Shown here piece by piece: positions 46,983-56,082 of a DNA stretch of 64,000 nt. The position numbers and the translations under genes are program-made. The DNA is from Gammaproteobacteria bacterium (GTDB lineage Bacteria > Pseudomonadota > Gammaproteobacteria > Enterobacterales > Neiellaceae). The DNA is taken from positions 1-64,000 of the forward strand of contig JAFOOX010000041.1 in assembly GCA_017425245.1 (NCBI GenBank). The letters are read 5' to 3'. The notes below the pieces were generated by a model. The model saw only the letters and a list, made by a program, of their open reading frames with translations, was not told the origin of the DNA and did no database searches. Position 1 is the first letter of the stretch. Every line of letters begins with the position of its first letter.

Positions 46983-48769
46983 GGGGCCTCCTGATAGAGA
47001 TGAGTAAGTGAGGCAGCGGCCTCAACCGCAGCGGCGGTATCGAGCAGGCCACAGCCATAACGCAGAACGCCATCCGCCGCACCGGCCCTGACCGGGCGCG
47101 CCGTGGCGCACAGCAATTGACGAATTTCATAAGCCCACAGCGGCCGCGTGGCCCGCTGCAGCATCAGGGCTACGGTGCCGGTGACATGGGGGGCCGCCAT
47201 GCTGGTGCCGCTTTTGGCCACCAGCCCATGGCGCTGACGCCGCCCCTGCGCATCGATGTAACTGGAACGCGCCGCCACAATCGCCACCCCCGGTGCGGCC
47301 AGCAGCGGCACCGCGCGCAGATCGCGGGTGGGTCCAGCACTACTGAACTCCGCGATCTGGCCACTGCGCCCATCCACGGCGGCGGTGGCAATGGTCAGGC
47401 GGCCACAGCAGATGGTGCCCAGGCTGGTCCAAGGGTCGGCGTCCGCTGCGGCAAAGCGCGATTGGCTATGGGGGTGATCGCGCTCGATGTAGGCATGGGC
47501 CTCACCGCGCTGACTGTGCTGACACTGGATCTGCAGCCGCCACTGGCCGCTCGGCGCCTGCGGGTGGACAAAGAGGTTGATCAGGTTGTCGCCGTTATTG
47601 GGATCATGGCGACGGTGATAACCGCTGGCCAGCAGCCGCCCGGCGCTATCGCGGCACTGATCCGAGGCCCCCGGCGCAAGCCTGAGCATCAGCCGGCCAC
47701 TACCATCCACCAGCTCGACCAGCAGCCGGTCATCGCGGCCATACCACAGCTCCAGTTCGGCGGCGGTGCGGCGCTGGCGCGGCAGCAGCCAGCACAGTTC
47801 GCTAGTGTTTCCTGAACGCAAACGCACCCGGGCATGCAAGGCCGCGCTGAAGTAATTGCCGGCGCTCATACAGATGGCGCGGTTGGGGCGGGCAGCCAGG
47901 GCGGCGTCCAGCGCCCGCTCCAGCGGTGAGCTGCCATCCTTGCTGTCACCGGTGCGCCCCAGGCTCATGTTGATCACCACCGGTCGCTCGCCAGCGCGGC
48001 GCAGAATGTAATCCACCGCCTCCAGCACCCGCACCGAATCACCGAGGGTATCGGCCGGACCGGTGTCATCGCCGCGCAGATGCACGCAGATCAGTTCGGC
48101 GGCCGGCGCCACACCGGGGGGGCTACCCGCGGCCCGGCCGCTGCCCGCAGCGATGGCTGCCACATGGGTGCCGTGGGTGCCTTCGCCACGCGGATCGATG
48201 GCGGCCGGATCGTAGCCCAGCGCCTGATAGGGATCAGGCTGACCCAGGGCACGATTGATCGCCTCCCGGCTGATCTCGCGCCCATAACCAAAAGGGCTGG
48301 GGGCCGCAGCGCTGTGGCCGCGCTGATCCCACAGCCAGGCGATACGGCTCAGGCCATTGGCGTCACAGAGATCGGCATGGCCAACGTCAAAGCCCCAGTC
48401 GATCACGCCGATATAGACCCCGGCGCCGTCACCGCCGGGGCGAGCGGTGTGAGACGGAGGGGTGGTCACCGGCTCGGTCACCACCCGCTCCACGTTGAAA
48501 TTGTGGCTGGCCTTGAGGCTGGCCACAGCGGGATGCTGGCGCACACGGCGAATGGCGCCAAGGGCAATACGCCCGGTAACGATGGTGCCAAAGCTGGAGA
48601 TCAGCTCCAGCTCGGGCACCACCACTCCAGCCTGATGCAGCCTGACCATCACCGGTATCCGCTGCTCCAGCCCCTCACTCTCCGCTACTGTGCCGGTCGC
48701 GTCGCCGGTGGCGCGCAGTAGCAGCTCGCGCAGTGCGGGGTCGAAGCTCAACGGGTCCTGATGGCTCAC
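46979..48769 (-). CDS. Subtilisin-like serine protease (S8 family)
   Basis: 596 aa. N-terminal propeptide-like part (about 35-95, IPVMVRLHQAGVVVP..., RQHPAVASLKAS), then the S8 catalytic domain: Asp124 (VIDWGFD), His199 (GTHGTHVAAI) and the Ser in SGTSMAAPHVTG near residue 545. An insert of about 130 residues between the His and Ser blocks resembles the P/PA-type domain found in DUF/SASPase-like subtilases. No signal peptide. Translationally coupled to the patatin gene downstream (ATGA-type overlap). It might process the patatin or other operon products. Confidence 0.88.
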   Translation of the reverse strand: MSHQDPLSFDPALRELLLRATGDATGTVAESEGLEQRIPVMVRLHQAGVVVPELELISSFGTIVTGRIALGAIRRVRQHPAVASLKASHNFNVERVVTEPVTTPPSHTARPGGDGAGVYIGVIDWGFDVGHADLCDANGLSRIAWLWDQRGHSAAAPSPFGYGREISREAINRALGQPDPYQALGYDPAAIDPRGEGTHGTHVAAIAAGSGRAAGSPPGVAPAAELICVHLRGDDTGPADTLGDSVRVLEAVDYILRRAGERPVVINMSLGRTGDSKDGSSPLERALDAALAARPNRAICMSAGNYFSAALHARVRLRSGNTSELCWLLPRQRRTAAELELWYGRDDRLLVELVDGSGRLMLRLAPGASDQCRDSAGRLLASGYHRRHDPNNGDNLINLFVHPQAPSGQWRLQIQCQHSQRGEAHAYIERDHPHSQSRFAAADADPWTSLGTICCGRLTIATAAVDGRSGQIAEFSSAGPTRDLRAVPLLAAPGVAIVAARSSYIDAQGRRQRHGLVAKSGTSMAAPHVTGTVALMLQRATRPLWAYEIRQLLCATARPVRAGAADGVLRYGCGLLDTAAAVEAAASLTHLYQEAP

Positions 48770-48805
48770 CTGCGTCCTCCCTGTCGGCCGGGGTTGCTAC
48801 CGGGC

Positions 48806-49297
48806 TTACTGCGCCTTTTGGTTGAACTTCCTCAACCGCTCAATCCCCTCATTGCCGATCAGCGGCAAGATCGCCTGCTCGTGGCGGCCGAGGGATTCGC
48901 TGAACGACTCCTCGCCCAGCGAGCACACCACTTCAGCCAGCGCCTGCCCTTCGCTCAAACGCTTGTGCTTGGCACCAGCCACCACTGCCAGCCGTTCCCC
49001 CAGCTGCAACCGCGCCACCCGGGGAAACTTGCTCTGCAGCTCGGCCACTGGCAGTGACTCGCCCCGCGTTTGCTGGGCTTCCACCGCGTCCAGCACCTCT
49101 TCAGCCACTGCGGCTTCGGCGCTTTGCAGCTCCGCCCGTGAGCGGTTGACCTGATCATTCACCGACATCGCGGTAAACAGAGTGCGGTTGCTCATCGACA
49201 GCGGCAGCACCGCTGGCATCACCGCCTGCAGCACCTGATTGCGGTTCTCCGCCGGGGACATCATGGTGATCATCAAAGGCATCATCATCGGGTTCAT
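48806..49297 (-). CDS. Hypothetical protein with Met-rich N-terminus
   Basis: 163 aa. Begins MNPMMMPLMITMMSPAENRNQ, like the Met-rich tail of the gene upstream, followed by a helical, charged body (LQSAEAAVAEEVLDAVEAQQ, EGIERLRKFNQKAQ). No family recognised; a structural or scaffold-like role is possible. It sits 12 bp after the preceding gene. Confidence 0.7.
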   Translation of the reverse strand: MNPMMMPLMITMMSPAENRNQVLQAVMPAVLPLSMSNRTLFTAMSVNDQVNRSRAELQSAEAAVAEEVLDAVEAQQTRGESLPVAELQSKFPRVARLQLGERLAVVAGAKHKRLSEGQALAEVVCSLGEESFSESLGRHEQAILPLIGNEGIERLRKFNQKAQ

Positions 49298-49309
49298 CGC
49301 CTGCCCTCC

Positions 49310-50149
49310 TTATTTACTGCCCTGCTGGCCCATCATCATTACCATCATGAGCATCATCATGGAGTTATCGCCACCCGAGGCGCTGCCGCTACTGCTGCTG
49401 TCACCGGCCATCATCAACGGCAGCATCATCATCATCGGGTTGCTGGCGGCGGTATTGGTGACCGTACCGCTGCTGTCGTGACGATGGCTGCGCAGGCTCT
49501 GCTCAACGTTCTGCATCTGCATCATGCCGAGCAGCATGTTCATGGTGTTCTGCGACTGCTGCTGCTTGCGAAAGCGGCTCTGAGCCAGATGCAGTTTGGT
49601 CAGAGCCTGACGCTGTTTGACCTGCTGCTGGGCCAGCGCCCGGGCGTTATTGACAGTCGCGGCCAGCGCCTGGGTGGCTTTGGCCTCGGTTTTGGCCAAG
49701 TCCCCCTGGGTCTGGTTGATACGCTGGTTCAGGCTGTTGTCACGGGACTGCAAGGCAGCAATGTCACGGCGATAGGTGGCCATGGGCACCACCTCCGAGG
49801 GCAGGCGCAGCTGGGCCTGACCACGCGGTGTGGCAATGCTGGCTGAGCCCACCCCTTTGCCCGGAGTGATGCGGCTGTAGCCGCGATAGACTCGCTTTTG
49901 CCGTGACTTGGGGGCGAACAGGCTGGTCACCCCGCGTACCGCACTTCCGGCAACGGCAGATGCCACCGGCGGAATGAACATGTTCAGCAGCGATTCGTCC
50001 TCATAAGACTCGCTGCCCTCGTCGTCATAGGACTCATCCTCGAAGGATTCATCGTCAAACGACTCAAAGTCGTCATCACTTTCAAACAACATCTCGGCGC
50101 CAAGATCCTCAATCGCCAACTCTTCAGTGCCGATCGCTTCCGTTTGCAT
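49310..50149 (-). CDS. Hypothetical protein: acidic N-terminus, coiled coil, Met-rich C-terminus
   Basis: 279 aa in three parts. Residues 20-52 are almost all Asp, Glu, Ser, Phe and Tyr (ESDDDFESFDDESFEDES). Then a short hydrophobic piece (FIPPVASAVAGSAVRGVTSLF) and a helical coiled-coil region (about 125-205). The end is a Met-rich, low-complexity tail (NPMMMMLPLMMAG, MMMLMMVMMMG). No family recognised. Composition suggests self-assembly or membrane contact. Confidence 0.75.
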   Translation of the reverse strand: MQTEAIGTEELAIEDLGAEMLFESDDDFESFDDESFEDESYDDEGSESYEDESLLNMFIPPVASAVAGSAVRGVTSLFAPKSRQKRVYRGYSRITPGKGVGSASIATPRGQAQLRLPSEVVPMATYRRDIAALQSRDNSLNQRINQTQGDLAKTEAKATQALAATVNNARALAQQQVKQRQALTKLHLAQSRFRKQQQSQNTMNMLLGMMQMQNVEQSLRSHRHDSSGTVTNTAASNPMMMMLPLMMAGDSSSSGSASGGDNSMMMLMMVMMMGQQGSK

Positions 50150-50170
50150 GGTGGTTTCTCCTTTCAGGGG

Positions 50171-50530
50171 TTAACAGGAAGTAGCGGGCTGGATGCCACT
50201 ACGCTCCGGAACAAGAACAGGGGCCAGCCAGCGCCGCACCACGGCCGGATCGCCGCCATGGCTACCCGGATGGCCATGGCCACCACACAGGGGGCACGCG
50301 GGATCAAGACCAATACAGCGCTGGCAGGCGCCGAGCGCATCGGCAACCGAGGCGATGATGCGCGCCTGGCGCTGGGCCTGCAGTTTGAGTCGGCGCAACT
50401 GGCCGGGATCCGGCTGGGGCTGGGCTTCAGCGGCAGGCGTGGTCAGTGATTGCAGCAGCGGTGCCCACTGCTCGGCGTTGGGTTGCTGAGCCAGCCACTG
50501 GCTCATCAGCTGCTGCAGCTGGGGATTCAT
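50171..50530 (-). CDS. Hypothetical protein with DnaJ-like zinc-finger segment
   Basis: 119 aa. N-terminal helix rich in Gln, then a Cys cluster CQRCIGLDPACPLCGGHG that looks like a DnaJ-type zinc knuckle (CxxC ... CxxCxGxG). Overlaps the upstream gene by 4 bp. Possibly an adaptor or chaperone for the low-complexity partners; function unknown. Confidence 0.7.
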   Translation of the reverse strand: MNPQLQQLMSQWLAQQPNAEQWAPLLQSLTTPAAEAQPQPDPGQLRRLKLQAQRQARIIASVADALGACQRCIGLDPACPLCGGHGHPGSHGGDPAVVRRWLAPVLVPERSGIQPATSC

Positions 50531-51291
50531 GGCTGGTACTCCAGATAGACGGGGTTGCCTTCCATCTCTCGGGTTGGCCGCCCATGGCTGGCGGGCGCGG
50601 CACTAGCAGCAGCAGGCAGTGCGCGGGTCAGGCTGCCCAGCATGTTGGCCAACGCCGGCCCATGCTGGGCCAAGGCCCCCGCCGCCTGACCACCGGCCTG
50701 CAAGGCCACCGGTAGCAGTTGCAGAATCACCGGCAGCAGCTGGGCCAACAGCGGCACCACCGCCGCAACGGCTTCGGCCTGTTCGCCGCTGCCCTCCTCA
50801 TCCAGCCATTCACCACTTGGCAATGCGGGCGGGCAACGGCAAGGTGCAGGGGCCATCGCCTGCGGTGGTGCCGAGGCTGGCGCGGCAGTGGCGACCGGGA
50901 CCGGTGGCGGCGCCATCACTGGCCGTGGGCTCGGCGCCGGACGGGGCGTCGGTGCTGGACGGCGTGCCGGAGTGCGGCGCCGGCTGGCGGTGGCCTGGCC
51001 AATCAGATTGACGATCGCCGGCACCGCGCTGGCAACGGCACCGATGATGGCGCCCCAGACTTCTCCCTGCTCTGGCTCGGCGTAGTCTTCACGGCTGGGC
51101 GCTGATGCGGTGCTATTGAGCGTCGCCAGTGCCTGATTCAGGGCGGTCAGCGCCGTTGCCAAGGCCTGGGGATCGGCGCTGCTGGCGGCTGCAGGGGCGA
51201 TGCTCTGCTCCCCCTGCAGCCACTGAAACACCTCATCATCCGCGTAGTTGGCTTCGGGCCACAGCCCATCGTCACTCTCTTGCCAGTTCAT
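50527..51291 (-). CDS. Hypothetical protein with hydrophobic helices and Pro/Ala linker
   Basis: 254 aa from MNWQESDDGLWPE. Two hydrophobic, probably membrane-active helices (VWGAIIGAVASAVPAIVNLIG, about 85-105, and VVPLLAQLLPVILQLLPVAL, about 180-200) are joined by a Pro/Ala/Arg linker with PAPTPRPAPSPRPVM. No signal peptide and no known family. Overlaps the first gene of the operon by 20 bp. Confidence 0.7.
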   Translation of the reverse strand: MNWQESDDGLWPEANYADDEVFQWLQGEQSIAPAAASSADPQALATALTALNQALATLNSTASAPSREDYAEPEQGEVWGAIIGAVASAVPAIVNLIGQATASRRRTPARRPAPTPRPAPSPRPVMAPPPVPVATAAPASAPPQAMAPAPCRCPPALPSGEWLDEEGSGEQAEAVAAVVPLLAQLLPVILQLLPVALQAGGQAAGALAQHGPALANMLGSLTRALPAAASAAPASHGRPTREMEGNPVYLEYQP

Positions 51292-51556
51292 CCTTGGCTC
51301 CTTGTTGCTCTGTCCCCGCCACCGGCGGGGTTGCGATAAACAGGTCGTGGCCACCGGGTTGCGGCTGACGCCGTACCCAGCCTTCGGACTCCAGCACCGC
51401 CAGTGCCTGGCGCACCAGCTGGCTGCCGCGCAGATAACGGCTGCGGATAAACCACCAGTCGATCAGCCCCTGCAGGGTGTCGCAGCTGCCGGGGTGCTGC
51501 TGCAGGTAATCCCGCAGGTCACTGATCACCCCGACAAGTTCTCCCTGCTGCTCCAT
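51272..51556 (-). CDS. Hypothetical small protein, first gene of the protease/patatin operon
   Basis: 94 aa. Helical, winged-helix-like (SRYLRGSQLVRQALAVLESEGWVRRQPQPGGHDLFIATPP), so it might bind DNA or nucleic acid. It is the first gene after the sigma-54 promoter (ATG about 23 nt past the expected transcription start). Function unknown. Confidence 0.7.
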   Translation of the reverse strand: MEQQGELVGVISDLRDYLQQHPGSCDTLQGLIDWWFIRSRYLRGSQLVRQALAVLESEGWVRRQPQPGGHDLFIATPPVAGTEQQGAKDELARE

Positions 51557-51589
51557 AACCCACCCCGACCACTGCTATAACGGCGTTAT

Positions 51590-51605
51590 CGCAAATGCTG
51601 GGCCA
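51590..51605 (-). promoter_or_regulatory. Sigma-54 promoter of the protease/patatin operon
   Basis: Read on the minus strand, TGGCCCAGCATTTGCG has TGGC and TTGC with exact GG-N10-GC spacing; two bases differ from TGGCAC-N5-TTGCA. It lies 34 bp from the first ATG. Confidence 0.78.
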
Positions 51606-52638
51606 ATATTTATCGAACTGTTTTTATGAGGATTTTTACGTGATACCGAGGATGGTGGGACGCGGCTGCCCCAGCTGGGCAGGTACATGGGGCGGATCGG
51701 GCGCCCGGACGGTGGGGCGCCGTGGCCCCAGATCTGGGTTAAAAGTGGGCGATAGATGCCGCTGCGCAGCGCGCATCAGCGGCCTTGCGAGCAGGAACCG
51801 CGTTCTACAGGCCCGCGACGGGGAAAGAGAAAGGACGTTCTCGTTTCGTTGCCACCAACAGCACCAAATACACCAAGTACGCCGACAAGGCTGCCTACAC
51901 CGCAACAGCCCAGAATGGCGCGCACTGGACAAGGCTATCGCCACAAACTGATGTGAAATACCGCATGTGGTTGGCCAATGGTGGAACAGGCTCCCAAGCA
52001 GAATGGGAAGCTGCGGGCCTACCCCTTGGCGAAGTGTAGGTTGGTGTTGAGTGTTCTAATGCGGGCCGGATCATCACCAAAGACAAGATCCCGGAATCTG
52101 GCCGCCAGCTGTACGGGCAGCAGACCGGAATAAACAACCTGTCTGTCAGAGAGTGTGCCTTGAAGGCCGTCAGCGCTACGAGGCGATCGGTCGCCAACGC
52201 ACTGGCACAAGGCGCAGCAAGAGGCCCAGGAGAATCGCCGCAAAGGGTTGATGGGAAAGTTAAAGACCCGGCTGAACAAGCTGAGCATTGTCGATGGTGG
52301 AGTGGGACACTTACGATTGCCTTTTCCCCTCTCACCTTTGCTGCCCCCACACACAAACGCTGGTCTAACTTGCCGCGCACCGTTTGTTAGTGTCTAGACA
52401 GGCGTTTAGGGGTAGACGAGGCTGGGTCGCCTGGCGAACGATATTGCCGTGATCGGCAGCGCAGATTTGAATGGTGCGCCCAGATTCATTTGCGCCAGAT
52501 CAGTTTGACCATGACCACCCGCAAAGCCCCCAGTCAGGCTGGACTAATCTGACCAAGGCATGCAGCAAGGTCCCGGGTACTAATGAACAGTGGGCTGCTG
52601 CTGACATTGCCCTGTCAGCAAGCAACGCAGGAGGACAC
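51606..52638. other. Gene-poor region between the patatin operon and the peroxidase gene
   Basis: About 1 kb with no gene I can defend. It contains short TGCCGCTGCGCAGC-type mini-hairpins at 51757, and a frame of 84 codons (51785-52039, + strand) with odd repeats (ATNSTKYTKYADKAAY) that may be a gene fragment. The rest has broken frames on both strands and looks like decayed mobile DNA. Confidence 0.4.
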
Positions 52639-53643
52639 ATGAATCGAGGCAAACTGCTTACCGTGATATTTCTTGTCACCGCCGTTCCTACCGCTGCAGT
52701 AATTGCAGCCGTAAGAAGTGAGCCAATTCAACCAATTGAACCAGCAAAAGTAGCCAATCCGGCACTAGTGGAGTTGGGCAAAAAACTCTACTTCGATCCA
52801 CGACTGTCAAAATCTGGATTCATCTCCTGTAACTCCTGCCACAACCTGTCGATGGGGGGCACCGATAATATCAAAACCTCCATTGGCCATAACTGGCAGG
52901 AAGGGCCAATCAACGCCCCAACGGTTCTGAACTCCAGCATGAACCTGGCACAGTTCTGGGATGGTCGGGCTGCCGATCTGAAAGAGCAGGCCGGCGGCCC
53001 CATCGCCAACCCAGGTGAGATGGCGTTCAGCCACGTTCTGGCCGTTGATGTGATCCAGTCCATTCCAGGCTACACCGAAGAGTTCAAAAAGGCCTTTGGC
53101 AACGAAACAGTAGATATCGACAAGATGACATTGGCCATAGCCGCATTTGAAGAGACATTAGTGACCCCAAACTCACGCTTCGATCTCTGGCTAAAGGGTG
53201 ATGACAAGGCGCTAACCAAGGTTGAACTGGAAGGCTACACTCTATTTAGAGACAGTGGCTGCGTCGCCTGCCACAACGGGCCTGCCGCCGGCGGGAATTC
53301 CTTCCAAAAAATGGGCCTCATTGAGCCCTACAAATCCACCAGCCCGTCAGAAGGACGCTCCGCAGTTACCGGAAAAGATGCTGACCGCTTCAATTTCAAA
53401 GTACCCACCCTGCGCAACGTTGAGCTAACTTACCCCTACTTTCATGACGGTGCAGCCAACACCTTGGGTGAAGCAGTCGACATCATGGGGCGGCTACAAC
53501 TCGGCCGAAAGTTCAGTGATGAAGAAAACGCCAAAATTGTCAGCTTCCTAAAAACACTGACCGGTGACCAACCCAGTTTCCTGTTACCCATTTTGCCACC
53601 ATCGGCAGATAATACTCCGCGACCCACGCCATTTGAAAAATAG
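52639..53643 (+). CDS. Dihaem cytochrome c peroxidase (CcpA/MauG family)
   Basis: 334 aa from the ATG with an AGGAGG site. Signal peptide or anchor (about residues 5-24), then two haem c sites, CNSCH (near 70) and CVACH (near 213), and the peroxidase family segments KLYFDPRLS, APTVLNS, FWDGRAADLKEQA and FKVPTLRNVELTYPYFHDG. Reduces H2O2 in the periplasm with electrons from cytochrome c. Monocistronic with a strong terminator. Confidence 0.92.
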   Translation: MNRGKLLTVIFLVTAVPTAAVIAAVRSEPIQPIEPAKVANPALVELGKKLYFDPRLSKSGFISCNSCHNLSMGGTDNIKTSIGHNWQEGPINAPTVLNSSMNLAQFWDGRAADLKEQAGGPIANPGEMAFSHVLAVDVIQSIPGYTEEFKKAFGNETVDIDKMTLAIAAFEETLVTPNSRFDLWLKGDDKALTKVELEGYTLFRDSGCVACHNGPAAGGNSFQKMGLIEPYKSTSPSEGRSAVTGKDADRFNFKVPTLRNVELTYPYFHDGAANTLGEAVDIMGRLQLGRKFSDEENAKIVSFLKTLTGDQPSFLLPILPPSADNTPRPTPFEK

Positions 53644-53662
53644 CCCGAAAAAAAAACAACAG

Positions 53663-53689
53663 CGGCGACCTCAGGGTCGCCGTTTTTTT
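53663..53689 (+). terminator. Rho-independent terminator after the peroxidase gene
   Basis: Eight-bp stem CGGCGACC / GGTCGCCG, 4-nt loop, then seven T. Confidence 0.92.
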
Positions 53690-53742
53690 GAACGCATCAA
53701 ACCTATACAGCAGCGGTGCCAAAGGGAACCTGGGTCCTCCTG

Positions 53743-54063
53743 CTAACGGTTACGCGCTGATTGAAATAACGGCTTTAGTAACAACCAGCTATAGAACGCG
53801 GCAACGATAGCAATCAGCATCAAGGCAATGTAATCGGGGGTGGTGGCGACATAGAGCAGCCTTGACTGGGTCATATAAGGAGCAAGCAATGCCGCAGCCA
53901 CGCCAGCAACGATACTGACCACATACAACCAAGGTGATGGACGGTCCCTGCGCTTGCGACCTAGCAGATAGCTAAGCACCAATCCGGATAACATGGCTGC
54001 GATCAGCCACCAATAGGGGATTATGCTATACCAGACAATCACCAGGGCTCCTAAAAATGTCAT
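53743..54063 (-). CDS. Small inner-membrane protein (DUF5368-like)
   Basis: 106 aa with three to four membrane helices (ALVIVWYSIIPYWWLIAAML, WLYVVSIVAGVAAALLAPYM, YIALMLIAIVAAFYSWLLL). Lies 9 bp downstream of the flavoprotein gene, so they are likely co-transcribed and it may anchor or assist that enzyme at the membrane. Family name from memory only. Confidence 0.7.
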   Translation of the reverse strand: MTFLGALVIVWYSIIPYWWLIAAMLSGLVLSYLLGRKRRDRPSPWLYVVSIVAGVAAALLAPYMTQSRLLYVATTPDYIALMLIAIVAAFYSWLLLKPLFQSARNR

Positions 54064-54072
54064 AACCCCTCC

Positions 54073-55386
54073 TTAAACCCGCCCGTTTAGCATCGCATAA
54101 TAGGCTGGCTGCAGCATTTTCTCTTTCATCACCCACACCAACCACGACTCTTCAAGGGGATCGATAAACGGAAAGCTCGGCAACAGTTTTCCCTCATAGC
54201 CAAACTCGGCAAGAATGGCTGTGCCGACAGCCGTGATCAGCGGACAGGAAGTATAACCGTTGTAGGCGGCCGGTAACGGCCGCTCTTCGAGATAGGCCAA
54301 CAGATTGGCTTCAACGACTGGGGCTTGCAGTTTGACACTCGCCGCCGTTTTGCCAAACGGCGTGCCTATGACATCACCGATGCCAAAGACATTGGCGTAA
54401 CGACGATGTTGCAGGCTGTATTGGTCTACCTCAAGCCAGCCTGAAAATTTACCGGACTGCCACGCCAGTGGACTATTTCTCACCACATCCGGGGCACTCA
54501 TCGGCGGCACCACATGAATAAAGTCATAGTATTCTTCATGCTGGCCATCGGGGGTGGCAAACACTGCCCGTTTGTGCTCGGGAGCAATTGCCACCAGCTT
54601 GTGAGAAAAATGAGTCTTAACATCCTGCTGCTGCCAGCGTTGCAACACAAAGTCGTTATATGCCGGCACCGCAAATACGGTTTGTGGATAGGGGCTAAAG
54701 AAGTCAAATTGATAGTTCTTCCGGTTTGTTTCATCCATCACGCGACTGAGACTCGTAAAGGCAAATTTGATTGGTGCCCCCGCGCATTTTAGCGGTGTAT
54801 GACAGAGGGTGAAAATTGCTCGCCCAGCACCCTTGGCGATGAGTGATGACACCATTTCATTGGTCGCAGCAGCAGCCTGGGGGCCGGCATAAACACTGCC
54901 AATTCCATGCTGCCCAATCAGCTCTGGTGCCATGCCTTCAATCTCCCCGTAATTGAGCTGACAACCCGTAGCAATCACCAACAGGTCATAGTCAACAGGA
55001 ACACGGTTTTCGAGAAAGAGGCGGTTATGGTCGGGGTCAAATTCCGCTACATCCTGCTGCAGCCAATGCACTGATGGCGGCAGCCACTCTTTGGTGGATG
55101 TTTCTACCTTGCACGCGTCCCACAACCCCGATGCGACCAGGGTAAAACCGGGCTGATAGAAATGGCTCGCCTGCTTGCCGATCACGGTGATACGGGCATT
55201 GGGGAGTTCCCGGGTTAAGCGGTTGGCGACCGCTAACCCGGCCGCCCCCACTCCGACCACCACAATTTTTGCGGTTGACTGGCGGGACTCAGAATAAGAA
55301 GGCATCGGCAGCAAACCACTAACCACGCCGGCCATCCCCAATTTCAGCCATGTGCGCCTGTCAATATCGCAGTTTGAATCAGACAT
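54073..55386 (-). CDS. Sulfide:quinone oxidoreductase-like flavoprotein
   Basis: 437 aa. A twin-arginine-like signal (DRRTWLKLGMAGVVSGLLP) suggests Tat export. FAD-binding VVVGVGAAGLAVA, then the sulfide:quinone reductase Cys segment CHTPLKCAGAPIKFAF and a second conserved Cys in GYTSCPLITAVG; FGIGDVIGTP is the C-terminal FAD contact. Likely oxidises sulfide (or persulfide) with electrons to quinone; the flavocytochrome c alternative is less likely because no cytochrome subunit is adjacent. The ATG at 55386 fits the signal peptide. Confidence 0.85.
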   Translation of the reverse strand: MSDSNCDIDRRTWLKLGMAGVVSGLLPMPSYSESRQSTAKIVVVGVGAAGLAVANRLTRELPNARITVIGKQASHFYQPGFTLVASGLWDACKVETSTKEWLPPSVHWLQQDVAEFDPDHNRLFLENRVPVDYDLLVIATGCQLNYGEIEGMAPELIGQHGIGSVYAGPQAAAATNEMVSSLIAKGAGRAIFTLCHTPLKCAGAPIKFAFTSLSRVMDETNRKNYQFDFFSPYPQTVFAVPAYNDFVLQRWQQQDVKTHFSHKLVAIAPEHKRAVFATPDGQHEEYYDFIHVVPPMSAPDVVRNSPLAWQSGKFSGWLEVDQYSLQHRRYANVFGIGDVIGTPFGKTAASVKLQAPVVEANLLAYLEERPLPAAYNGYTSCPLITAVGTAILAEFGYEGKLLPSFPFIDPLEESWLVWVMKEKMLQPAYYAMLNGRV

Positions 55387-55736
55387 ATCCCCCCCTTGTC
55401 CGCCGCAATCGATCAGCACGCAACAACGCCTGATTAATAACCGGCAAAGCGGCATCTGGCCTGCCACACATTAGCCACCACTAATGTTATAGGTATAGAC
55501 CCACAGCGCTAAGTTGCAACGGCCAGAGAGTCAGCCATCACGAATAAGCTCTAACAATGGCTAACGCGGTGCGAAGCAGTGATAACCGTCACAGTAAAAA
55601 GAAACCACCCTCCGCAATTAAAATAACGGGCTACACCCATCAGAATGTTTAACGGCTGTATTGGCGAGTTACAGACAAAGAATAAAGGTAGCCAAATTGT
55701 GAAGACCGGTTAGCGGCTCCACATTTAATTGGCCCA
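55387..55736. other. Intergenic region upstream of the flavoprotein gene
   Basis: 350 bp, AT-richer than the flanks; no gene seen. It should hold the promoter of the flavoprotein operon, but no site is clear enough to name. Confidence 0.4.
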
Positions 55737-55950
55737 GATTACAATGTCGGCCCCCACGATCACCACCATCTATTACTGGCCGATTTTCCACCGGGCTACG
55801 GAGTCGCAAATATGGGCTCTCCTGCCCAGATTTGCTTTCGCTGGCATCCCCGCCAGCTCAACCCCTACGCACGGCTGGCCGTGGGTTGGCGGGCGCTGTG
55901 CAGGTGGTGATCAAGGGGTGGGTAGAGCGCTGCCGCCGCGCAGCGACTGA
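55737..55950 (-). repeat. Structured intergenic repeat, family B, copy B3
   Basis: Minus-oriented, lacking the long variable stem. Retains the GGGA-loop hairpin (55840-55857) and the CAAAT.TGGGC-AGGAGA-GCCCA.ATTTG hairpin (55807-55834). Three heptamer units follow at 55999-56024. Confidence 0.7.
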
Positions 55951-55998
55951 ATATGTCTTCGGTTCTGGCCGGTGCCACTTGCTACTTTCCACTTCCCA

Positions 55999-56024
55999 CT
56001 CGCATCTCGCATCTCGCATCTCGC
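55999..56024. repeat. Short heptanucleotide array
   Basis: Three GCATCTC units beside B3, flanked by the looser ACTTGCTACTT-like repeat at 55975-55998 and 56036-56080. Confidence 0.75.
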
Positions 56025-56082
56025 CACTTTCCCCTTGGCACTTGCTTACTGGTTTCCCATTGGCACTTGCTACTTGCCACCG

